From an uncultured Collinsella sp. (lineage in GTDB: Bacteria > Actinomycetota > Coriobacteriia > Coriobacteriales > Coriobacteriaceae), in assembly GCA_900540985.1 (NCBI GenBank), contig UQIC01000038.1:1-20139 (forward strand): a stretch of DNA of 20,139 nucleotides, read 5' to 3'. Under the pieces are notes generated by a model that had not been told where the DNA came from, made no database searches, and saw nothing but the letters and a program-made list of their open reading frames with translations. Every line of letters begins with the position of its first letter. The stretch's first letter is position 1. Of the stretch, positions 14,489 to 20,139 are shown one piece after another. Made by a program: the position numbers and the translations under genes.

Positions 14489-15066
14489 TCTTGGCTTCGC
14501 AATCGCCGCGCCGCATAGAGCTGATGCGCGAGGCGGGCTATAACATTCGCGTAATTCCCGCAGACATCGATGAAACGCCTTTTGATGGCGAAGCTCCGCT
14601 TACGCTCGTCGAGCGCTTGGCGCGTGCCAAAGCTGCTGCCGTCGCGGCCGAGCATGCCGAGCCCAACGAACTGACCGTCGCGGCCGATACCATCGTCACC
14701 TTCGATGGCATGATTTTGGGTAAGCCGGCAAACGAGAACGAGGCGCGCACCATGCTCCGCGAGCTTTCGGGCCGCACGCACCAGGTGGCGACCGGCGTCT
14801 GCATCGTTAAAGCCGGCGACGCTACAGCTCCGCATGCCGCCGAGAGCCTGTCGTTTGTCGATGTGACCGACGTGACGTTCTATGAGCTTACCGAAGAGCA
14901 GATCGAGCGCTATGTTGCCTCCGGCGAACCCATGGACAAGGCCGGAGCCTACGGCATCCAGGGCACAGGCGGCCGCATGCTCGTGCACGACATTTCGGGT
15001 GACTTCTACAACGTGGTGGGCTTGCCCATCGCCCGCGTCGCGCGCGCGATTCAAAAACTCTCGTAA
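14485..15066 (+). CDS. maf: Maf family nucleotide pyrophosphatase
   Basis: A house-cleaning nucleoside triphosphate pyrophosphatase that removes non-canonical or methylated nucleotides. Members of the dTTP/UTP-type subgroup are also linked to septum control. The 193-residue protein shows SQSPRR at residues 5-10, AADTIV with catalytic Asp68 at 66-71, GKP at 79-81, SGRTHQVATGVCIV at 95-108 and the C-terminal KAGAYGIQG and YNVVGLPI blocks. Full length. The ATG overlaps the upstream stop codon by ATGA, so it is co-translated with the DJ-1/PfpI gene. A short hairpin follows the stop codon. Confidence 0.95.
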   Translation: MILASQSPRRIELMREAGYNIRVIPADIDETPFDGEAPLTLVERLARAKAAAVAAEHAEPNELTVAADTIVTFDGMILGKPANENEARTMLRELSGRTHQVATGVCIVKAGDATAPHAAESLSFVDVTDVTFYELTEEQIERYVASGEPMDKAGAYGIQGTGGRMLVHDISGDFYNVVGLPIARVARAIQKLS

Positions 15067-15074
15067 TTGCATCT

Positions 15075-15106
15075 GGCGCTGGGTATTCCCCAGCGCCTAC
15101 AATTTT
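15075..15106 (+). terminator. Probable terminator after maf
   Basis: GGCGCTGGG (15075-15083) pairs with 15089-15097 around a 5-nt loop, followed by TACAATTTTGG. The T-run is short and set back, so this may be a partial terminator before the peptidase gene. Confidence 0.55.
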
Positions 15107-15167
15107 GGCGTACCGTACGGATCCCGACCGGGCACAAGGCGCGGCGGAAAACCGATAGGAGTTAAAC

Positions 15168-16169
15168 ATGGATACACTGCTCGAGGCCATTGACGTCTGC
15201 GATGTCGATGGCTTTTGCTATGGCAACTATACGGACGAGGAGGCCGGCACCGGTTGCACCGTAATCGTGGCACCCGAGGGCGCCACCGGCGGCGTTGACG
15301 TTCGCGGCGGTGCTCCAGCATCGCGCGAAACCGACCTGCTGCGTCCCGAGAACACCGTCGACAAGGTCCACGCCGTCTGCATTTCGGGTGGATCGGCCTT
15401 TGGCCTCGAGGCAGCAAGCGGCGTCGCTCGCGAGCTTGAGAGCCGCGGCATCGGCCTTCCCGTCGGCCCCACGCAGGTGCCTATCGTGTGCTCCAGCTGT
15501 ATCTTCGACCTCGCCTTTGGCGATCCCACCGTGCGCCCCGACATAGAGGCCGGCATCGCCGCCGTGCGTGAGGCACTCGACAACACCCCCACCACGCTCG
15601 AGCAGGGCAATGTAGGTGCCGGCACGGGTGCCACCGTCGGAAAGCTCATGGGGCCTGCCACCTGCATGAAAGCCGGCCTCGGAGCTGCCGCCGTGGCGCT
15701 CGGCCCCGTCAAGGTGGGCGCCGTGGTCTCGGTCAACGCCTGCGGCAACGTCGTCGACCCGACCACTGGCGAATGGGTCGCCGGCATGCGTGCCGCAGCC
15801 GATAGCGACCAGATCGTCGACATGGAGCTCGCCGCCTTTGCCGCCGCAGGCTCTATGCAGATGCCGCTCGACCGCACCAACACCACCATCAGCTGTATCG
15901 TCACCAACGTGGAGCTCACCAAGGCCCAGGCCACCAAAGTCTCTCAGATGGCCGCAGACGCCTACGCGCACGCCATCCGCCCCACACACACCACCAACGA
16001 CGGCGACACCATCTACACCCTCGCCAGCGGCAAACTGGGTGCCCAGGCAAGCGCCGCCGTTCCCCTAGACCTGCTGGGCATGCTCGCAGTAAGGGCCCTA
16101 GAAGCTGCCATCGTAAACGGAGCCAAAACCGCCAAAACCTCCCACGGCATCCTCGGTGCCGCGAAGTAA
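15168..16169 (+). CDS. P1-family (DmpA/NylC-like) self-processing peptidase
   Basis: A 333-residue member of the P1 (S58) peptidase family, N-terminal nucleophile hydrolases related to the aminopeptidase DmpA and the nylon-oligomer hydrolase NylC. Family blocks are TDLLRPENTVDKVHAVCISGGSAFGLEAA (about 48-76), GLPVGPTQVPIVCSS, GNVGAGTGATVGKLMG (about 147-162) and VVSVNACGNVVDP. Family members cleave themselves before a Ser or Thr that becomes the nucleophile. Here the matching site is most likely Asn238-Thr239 in DRTNTTISCIVTNVEL, giving an alpha chain of 238 and a beta chain of 95 residues. No signal peptide, so cytosolic. AGGAG six bases before the ATG supports the start. The substrate is unknown. 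The Ala/Thr-rich C-terminus is normal for the family. Confidence 0.88.
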   Translation: MDTLLEAIDVCDVDGFCYGNYTDEEAGTGCTVIVAPEGATGGVDVRGGAPASRETDLLRPENTVDKVHAVCISGGSAFGLEAASGVARELESRGIGLPVGPTQVPIVCSSCIFDLAFGDPTVRPDIEAGIAAVREALDNTPTTLEQGNVGAGTGATVGKLMGPATCMKAGLGAAAVALGPVKVGAVVSVNACGNVVDPTTGEWVAGMRAAADSDQIVDMELAAFAAAGSMQMPLDRTNTTISCIVTNVELTKAQATKVSQMAADAYAHAIRPTHTTNDGDTIYTLASGKLGAQASAAVPLDLLGMLAVRALEAAIVNGAKTAKTSHGILGAAK

Positions 16170-16182
16170 TCTCACTCGACCA

Positions 16183-16309
16183 TCGGTCGGAGGCGGGCGG
16201 GCATTACGTTTGCTGCTCTACAGTCCTATGCAAGACGAAGGCCACATTAAGTGGCCTTCTTTGCATGCGGAACTCGCGACAAACGTAATGCCCGCCCGTC
16301 TCCGACCGA
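16183..16309. repeat. Large nested palindrome, element A
   Basis: 16183-16212 pairs with 16280-16309, 30 bp with a single G-T mismatch. Inside lies a 67-nt core (16213-16279). On the + strand it contains ACAGTCCT (16220-16227), a 6-bp stem (16228-16233 with 16261-16266), a 9-bp stem (16237-16245 with 16251-16259), an ATTAA loop, and GGAACT (16269-16274). AGTCC and GGAACT can themselves pair with one bulged A, so the whole unit folds as one long hairpin. It starts 13 bases after the peptidase stop and would also terminate transcription, but the core is shared with element B. Confidence 0.8.
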
Positions 16310-16321
16310 CTTCCAACCTAA

Positions 16322-16399
16322 TTCTTTTCAGCCCAGGCCCCTGTGTACCGCGCGTCTAAGATCTTCAAAATTCAGCTGCCTGACAATCGATTCTTATAG
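16322..16399 (+). pseudogene. Possible scrap of a glycosyltransferase 3' end
   Basis: In the frame of 16346 the + strand reads VYRASKIFKIQ, followed later by a stop, very like the C-terminus LYRLASKIFKFN of the glycosyltransferase encoded on the opposite strand at 16546. The shared DNA is mainly AAGATCTTCAAA, ATTCA and GCTGC. Only about ten residues match and the frame is open for only about 26 codons, so it could be the remnant of a second, inverted gene copy or coincidence. Confidence 0.35.
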
Positions 16400-16403
16400 C
16401 AGA

Positions 16404-16513
16404 GGCCCCTTGGCCTTTAGTTTGATACAAGTTCCACACGAGCCGGAAAGCACTTAATGTGCTTTCCGTGCGAGCAGGACTGTTCGCAGTAGCAAACTAA
16501 AGGCCAAGGGGCC
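16404..16513. repeat. Large nested palindrome, element B
   Basis: 16404-16424 and 16493-16513 form a perfect 21-bp stem whose sequence is unrelated to that of element A. The 68-nt core (16425-16492) is element A's core in the opposite orientation. On the - strand it has ACAGTCCT (16476-16483), a 10-bp stem (16444-16453 with 16459-16468), an ATTAA loop closed by CAC/GTG, and GGAACT (16430-16435). It lies 32 bases beyond the glycosyltransferase stop codon, between convergent genes. Confidence 0.8.
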
Positions 16514-16545
16514 CAGTCAACCTATCAGCAGCGATTACTCAGCAG

Positions 16546-17577
16546 CTAGTTGAATTTGAAGATCTTTGAGGCAAGACGGTATAGGCCGAGTGTGGTTTTG
16601 TCTCCGGCCCGACCACGCAGGTTGGTGAAGAAGCCGACCACACCGTAGCGTGCACGACGATACATACGCTCGTCATAGGCTTTCAGATCACTCCACAACG
16701 TCTTCAGGCGCTCATCGGCACAATCCTCGTCGGAAAGCTTAGTAAGCACCGAGCAGATTGCCATCATCATGGTGAAATAGCCCATCATGTACGAGCGCAG
16801 ACGCGATGACTCGACATCGCCGTACAGATGGAACGACTCCATCATGATGCGCGTCACGCGGAACTGCTGGTCCAGACGCTTGACCATCGTGGCCTCGTTG
16901 ACGCTTTGGCCCTCACGGCCGATAAAGTAGCGATAGAGGTCAATGTCGGCGTAGTACATGGTCTTACAACGCGGCAGCGGCACGTAGGCGTAGATGTTGT
17001 CTACGTAGAACGTGTGCGGCGGCATGGGCAGATTGGACGCGCGCAGCACATCCGTGCGATAGCACAGGCTGTGCATAAGCAGATTCTGGTCCAGACGGAA
17101 ATGACCAATCTGGTCCCAGGTAAAAATCTTTTTTCGCGGCAGGGCAAACTTGTAGCCAATAGCGGTATGCGTGCCCTCGTAAACCTTCTCGTACACATAG
17201 TTCGAGATAAAGAGGTCGACGCGCTGGTCGCGCTCCTCAAAACCGCGCAGGATCGAAAGCATAGTCGATAGGGCTGCGCCATCGAGCCAGTCGTCCGAGT
17301 CGACGACCTTGTAGTAGGTACCCTGCGCCTCGCGCAAGCCCGAGAGGACGGCAATGCCGTGGCCGCCGTTCTCCTGATGCACCGCGCGGATGATGCCGGG
17401 ATAACGTGTCTCCCACTCGTCGGCCTTGGCTGCCGTCTCGTCCTTGGAACCGTCATCGACGATGATGATCTCGATATCGGTGGCGTAATTGCTCCCCTCC
17501 AGAATGGAGGTGATGCAATGGTCCATGTCCTTGGCAGCGTTATACGAGGGAATACCAAATGATATGACTTTATGCAT
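16546..17577 (-). CDS. Family 2 glycosyltransferase
   Basis: A 343-residue GT-A-fold glycosyltransferase that transfers a nucleotide-activated sugar to a growing glycan. The N-terminal family 2 domain is clear: SFGIPSYNAAKDMDHCITSIL (6-26), the nucleotide-binding VDDGSKDET (40-48) and the metal-binding DSDDW (93-97). The C-terminal half is helical, without obvious membrane segments, and ends in a basic RLASKIFKFN that may touch the membrane. The start at 17577 begins the usual strand MHKVISFGIPSYN and overlaps the glf stop by 8 bases, so translation is coupled to glf. A longer start at 17595 is less likely. Next to glf, transfer onto a galactofuranose-containing polysaccharide is plausible, but the exact donor and acceptor cannot be read from sequence. 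Confidence 0.9.
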   Translation of the reverse strand: MHKVISFGIPSYNAAKDMDHCITSILEGSNYATDIEIIIVDDGSKDETAAKADEWETRYPGIIRAVHQENGGHGIAVLSGLREAQGTYYKVVDSDDWLDGAALSTMLSILRGFEERDQRVDLFISNYVYEKVYEGTHTAIGYKFALPRKKIFTWDQIGHFRLDQNLLMHSLCYRTDVLRASNLPMPPHTFYVDNIYAYVPLPRCKTMYYADIDLYRYFIGREGQSVNEATMVKRLDQQFRVTRIMMESFHLYGDVESSRLRSYMMGYFTMMMAICSVLTKLSDEDCADERLKTLWSDLKAYDERMYRRARYGVVGFFTNLRGRAGDKTTLGLYRLASKIFKFN

Positions 17578-18772
17578 GGCAGGCGATAATCTCATCCGAA
17601 AGATCGAGGGCAGAGTTGGTCACGGCATCCATATCGTAGTAACGATACTCGGCCAGGCGACCCACCGGGTGGAAGTTCGTCAGGTTCTGGACACGCTCAA
17701 GATAGCGCTCGTAGAGCTCGCGGTTCTCGGGCTCCAGAATGGCGTAATAGGGCGTCTCGCCCGAGCCAGGCGTATAGGCCTTGGAATACTCCTTCATGAT
17801 GGTGGTCTTGCCGGGCAGGACCTGACCAGTCATGTTCTTGAACTCGGTGATGCGCGTGTAATCCTCGCTCGTGGTGTAGTTGACGGTGCCCACGGGCTGG
17901 AACTGGTCCATATCGAGCGTCTCGAACTTCATGTCGAGCGTACGGTACGGCAGAGCGCCCAGGTCGAGGTTGAACAGCTCGTCGAGCGGACCGGTGTAGA
18001 CGATCTCGCCGCCATAGACCTTGCCGTCGATCTTGACGGTGGTCTCGTCGATCTCGAAGAGGTCGCGGGCGTCCACGTCGCAGAACACATCAATCAGATC
18101 GTGGTCGAGCATGTGCTCGAACAGCGCGGTATAGCCGTCCTGCGGCATGCCCTGGAAGGGAGCCTGCGGGAAGTAGCGGTCATCGTCGCCCACAAAGACG
18201 GGAACGCGGCCGGTTATCGAAGGATCGATCTGGTCGGGCGTCTGGCCCCACTGCTTCATGGTGTAATGCAAAAAGACGTTCTCGTAGACGTAATCGGCGA
18301 CCTCGGCAAGATCCGGGTCGTTCTTCTTGCGCAGCTCCATGATGGGCACCTTGACGTCCTTGCCAAAGGTCTCCACGAGCTTCTGATACAGCTCCTCGCC
18401 ACGCTCATCGCCAAAGGCGAGCTTGAGGCTCGCGTGGTTAAAGGGCACGGGCATAAGGGTGCCGTTGATATTGGCAAGCACCTTGTGCTGGTAGTCCGTC
18501 CACTTGGTAAAGCGCGACAGGAAATTGTGGACGCGCTCATTAAAGGTATGGTAGATGTGTGGACCATACTCGTGGACCAGGATCCCGGCCTCATCAGCGC
18601 AGTCGTAGGCGTTGCCCGCAATGTGGCTACGGCGCTCCAGAACGGCAACGCGATAGCCGATGGTCTCGGCGAGACGGCGGGCACAAACGGCACCGGCATA
18701 TCCGGCACCGACGACAATCATGTCGTATGCGCCGGCGTTAAAGCCTTCAGGCAGGCCTGAGGTAATCTGCAT
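17570..18772 (-). CDS. glf: UDP-galactopyranose mutase
   Basis: A flavoenzyme that converts UDP-galactopyranose to UDP-galactofuranose, the donor for galactofuranose in surface glycans. The 400 residues fit the family (about 370-400). The FAD-binding motif GAGYAG is at 22-27, followed by VLERRSHIAGNAYD (44-57) and the conserved HEYGPHIYHTFNERVHNFL block. The C-terminal PVGRLAEYRYYDMD block, near the substrate and flavin site, is intact. AAGGAG lies five bases before the ATG. It is the first gene of a two-gene leftward unit with the overlapping glycosyltransferase. No other polysaccharide genes are in the window, so the rest of the pathway must be elsewhere. The start carries about 14 residues before the Rossmann strand, slightly long but acceptable. 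Confidence 0.96.
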   Translation of the reverse strand: MQITSGLPEGFNAGAYDMIVVGAGYAGAVCARRLAETIGYRVAVLERRSHIAGNAYDCADEAGILVHEYGPHIYHTFNERVHNFLSRFTKWTDYQHKVLANINGTLMPVPFNHASLKLAFGDERGEELYQKLVETFGKDVKVPIMELRKKNDPDLAEVADYVYENVFLHYTMKQWGQTPDQIDPSITGRVPVFVGDDDRYFPQAPFQGMPQDGYTALFEHMLDHDLIDVFCDVDARDLFEIDETTVKIDGKVYGGEIVYTGPLDELFNLDLGALPYRTLDMKFETLDMDQFQPVGTVNYTTSEDYTRITEFKNMTGQVLPGKTTIMKEYSKAYTPGSGETPYYAILEPENRELYERYLERVQNLTNFHPVGRLAEYRYYDMDAVTNSALDLSDEIIACHA

Positions 18773-18850
18773 CGATACTCCTTGTCAAAAGCCACGGGCT
18801 CGTTAGCTGGGCTTTTCTCGAACATTCTTCGAGACATATTTATCAGAGCG

Positions 18851-18876
18851 ATTATAGCGCTAATGCGTCCTATAAT
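18851..18876. promoter_or_regulatory. Divergent -10 boxes for glf and pta
   Basis: A perfect TATAAT on the - strand (18851-18856) points to glf and another on the + strand (18871-18876) points to pta. Between them is the palindrome TAGCGCTA. Clear -35 hexamers are not seen at the standard distance for either one. The two promoters would overlap and might compete or share a regulator. Confidence 0.4.
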
Positions 18877-18929
18877 GAGCTTGCCACACAAGGAAAGCTC
18901 AAGCACCGCGGCGTACATAATTGAAAGGT

Positions 18930-18953
18930 AAACCCGCTAGCAGCGGGTTTATT
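18930..18953 (+). terminator. Terminator-like hairpin in the pta leader
   Basis: AAACCCGCT (18930-18938) pairs with AGCGGGTTT (18942-18950) around a 3-nt loop and is followed by ATTCG. It lies about 50 bases before pta and downstream of the presumed pta promoter, so it may be an attenuator. A second small stem, AGCG-AAA-CGCT, follows just before the ribosome site. Confidence 0.45.
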
Positions 18954-19003
18954 CGTGAGCAGCCGGGCGCCTGGAGCTTAGCGAAACGCTTGTAAGGAGT
19001 AAC

Positions 19004-19984
19004 ATGAGTGATTTCCTAAACCGTATGAAGTCTGCCGCCAAGGCCGACCTTAAGACGATCGTCCTGCCCGAGGGCGAGGATCCGCGCACCATCGTCGCGG
19101 CCACCAAGATCATCGAGGAGGGCCTGGCAAAGATCGTCATCCTGGGTAACCCCGACGAGATCGACGTTCCCGGCGCTACCGTCATCGATCCGCGCAATGC
19201 CGAGAAGCACGAGGAGTACGCGCAGAAGTTTGCCGAGCTCCGCGCCAAGAAGGGCGTCACCATCGAGCAGGCGCGCGCCCAGGTGATGGACGCTACCTAC
19301 TTTGGCACCATGATGGTCAAGATGGGCGACGCCGACGGGCTGGTCTCCGGCGCCTGCCACTCCACCGCCGACACGCTGCGCCCCGCGCTGCAGATCCTCA
19401 AGACCGCCCCGGGCACCAAGCTGGTCTCGGCCTTCTTCGTGATGTGCACCGACACCCCGCAGTTCGGCACCGACGGCACGCTGATCTTCGCCGACTGCGG
19501 TCTCAACATCAACCCGTCCTCCGATGAGCTCTCCGAGATCGCCATCGCCTCCGCTCACTCCTGGTCCACCTTCATGGGCAACGTCGAGCCGCACGTGGCC
19601 ATGCTCTCCTACTCCACCATGGGCTCCGCCGGCGGCGAGGTCGCCAAGAAGGTCCAGGAGGCCGTGAAGTTCTGCAAGGAGAAGGCTCCCGAGCTCGCCA
19701 TCGATGGCGACCTGCAGCTCGACGCCGCCATCGTTCCCACCGTCGCCCAGCTCAAGGCTCCCGGCTCCTCCGTTGCCGGCAAGGCCAACGTGCTCGTGTT
19801 CCCCGACCTCGAGGCCGGCAACATCGGCTACAAGCTGGTCCAGCGCTTCGCCGGCGCCGACGCTTACGGCCCCATCCTGCAGGGCATCGCCAAGCCGGTT
19901 AACGACCTTTCGCGCGGTTGCTCTGCCGACGACATCGTGGGTGTCGTGGCCATCACCGCCGTCCAGGCTCAGATGGCTGAGTAG
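19004..19984 (+). CDS. pta: Phosphate acetyltransferase
   Basis: Interconverts acetyl-CoA and phosphate with acetyl phosphate and CoA. With acetate kinase this makes ATP from acetyl-CoA in fermentation. The 326-residue protein is the short, single-domain form lacking the N-terminal DRTGG and P-loop regions of the Escherichia coli enzyme. Typical blocks are KTIVLPEGEDPRT (17-29), SGACHSTADTLRPALQI, the C-terminal DGDLQLDAAIVPTVAQLKAPGS, and NVLVFPDLEAGNIGYKLVQR with GPILQG. AAGGAG lies four bases before the ATG. Strong C-ending codon bias suggests high expression. No acetate kinase gene is visible before the window ends, and a hairpin follows the gene. A long leader with a terminator-like stem precedes it. 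Confidence 0.96.
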   Translation: MSDFLNRMKSAAKADLKTIVLPEGEDPRTIVAATKIIEEGLAKIVILGNPDEIDVPGATVIDPRNAEKHEEYAQKFAELRAKKGVTIEQARAQVMDATYFGTMMVKMGDADGLVSGACHSTADTLRPALQILKTAPGTKLVSAFFVMCTDTPQFGTDGTLIFADCGLNINPSSDELSEIAIASAHSWSTFMGNVEPHVAMLSYSTMGSAGGEVAKKVQEAVKFCKEKAPELAIDGDLQLDAAIVPTVAQLKAPGSSVAGKANVLVFPDLEAGNIGYKLVQRFAGADAYGPILQGIAKPVNDLSRGCSADDIVGVVAITAVQAQMAE

Positions 19985-20045
19985 CGGACATATCCCCTCG
20001 GGACCCTACAGGGTAAAGCTCTGAAAACGTCCTCGGACATGTCGG

Positions 20046-20080
20046 AAGCCCCCGCTGCGCACTACGTGCGGCGGGGGCTT
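20046..20080 (+). terminator. Probable terminator after pta
   Basis: AAGCCCCCGC (20046-20055) pairs perfectly with 20071-20080, with a further GCAC/GTGC pairing inside the loop. It is followed by CTTCCTCC, which is T-poor. The remaining 59 bases of the window, including a TTTTTT run at 20112-20117, contain no gene I can identify. Confidence 0.6.
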
Positions 20081-20139
20081 CCTCCGTCCTGACGCTCCTA
20101 TTTGGCAAGGTGTTTTTTAGAATCCATTTTGCGCTCGGC

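Noticed and set aside
16156..16457. Two + strand frames of 67-68 codons across the palindromes
   Set aside because: They translate palindrome arms and loops, lack ribosome sites, and are not in frame with the glycosyltransferase-like scrap.
16183..16513. CRISPR array or integron attC sites
   Set aside because: There are only two units, in inverted orientation, with no spacer-repeat periodicity. The attC end motifs (RYYYAAC/GTTRRRY) are not seen in the right places.
17489..18760. 423-codon + strand open frame opposite glf
   Set aside because: Antisense to a full-length UDP-galactopyranose mutase; composition typical of shadow frames.

Overview
The window is a chromosomal segment of about 59-60% GC (estimated by eye), with densely packed housekeeping and fermentation genes and no tRNA, rRNA, CRISPR array or intact insertion sequence. 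The protein set is a UTP-linked CTP synthase, an arginine deiminase system with a YfcC-type carrier, a phosphotransacetylase, a polyphosphate kinase and a UDP-galactopyranose mutase. Together with the codon use this suggests a host-associated anaerobic actinobacterium of the class Coriobacteriia, most likely Collinsella. That assignment is inference from gene style; no marker gene here proves it.

Layout. Positions 1-5000 are transcribed leftwards: xerD recombinase, pyrG, a small winged-helix regulator and a DUF1846 protein. Positions 5000-5430 are non-coding and packed with hairpins, including one 98-nt nested hairpin. Positions 5431-9400 hold the leftward arginine deiminase cluster in transcription order arcA, arcB, YfcC-family carrier, with stem-loops between the genes and no carbamate kinase. 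Positions 9401-9948 are an AT-rich divergent promoter region containing two dyads. Rightward genes follow: ppk with an unusual C-terminal tail, an RlmD-type rRNA uracil methyltransferase, a 20-bp palindromic terminator, then a DJ-1/PfpI protein overlapping maf, then a P1-family self-processing peptidase. Positions 16170-16545 separate convergent genes and hold two large palindromes plus a possible gene scrap. A leftward pair follows, glf and a family 2 glycosyltransferase, probably for a galactofuranose-containing surface glycan. The window ends with rightward pta and its terminator.

How the genes fit together. The arc genes take up arginine and convert it to citrulline, then ornithine and carbamoyl phosphate, giving ATP and ammonia if a carbamate kinase is encoded elsewhere. 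Pta contributes acetyl phosphate for fermentative ATP. PyrG supplies CTP. Glf and the neighbouring glycosyltransferase form a two-gene surface-sugar unit.

The most unusual signal is the pair of nested palindromes at 16183-16309 and 16404-16513. Their long outer arms are unrelated to each other, yet they share a core of 67-68 nt in opposite orientation. The core keeps an ACAGTCCT motif, a CAC-ATTAA-GTG hairpin tip and a GGAACT motif at almost identical spacing, while the stems between them differ in sequence but still pair. This looks like a family of structured DNA or RNA elements. I know of no name for it.
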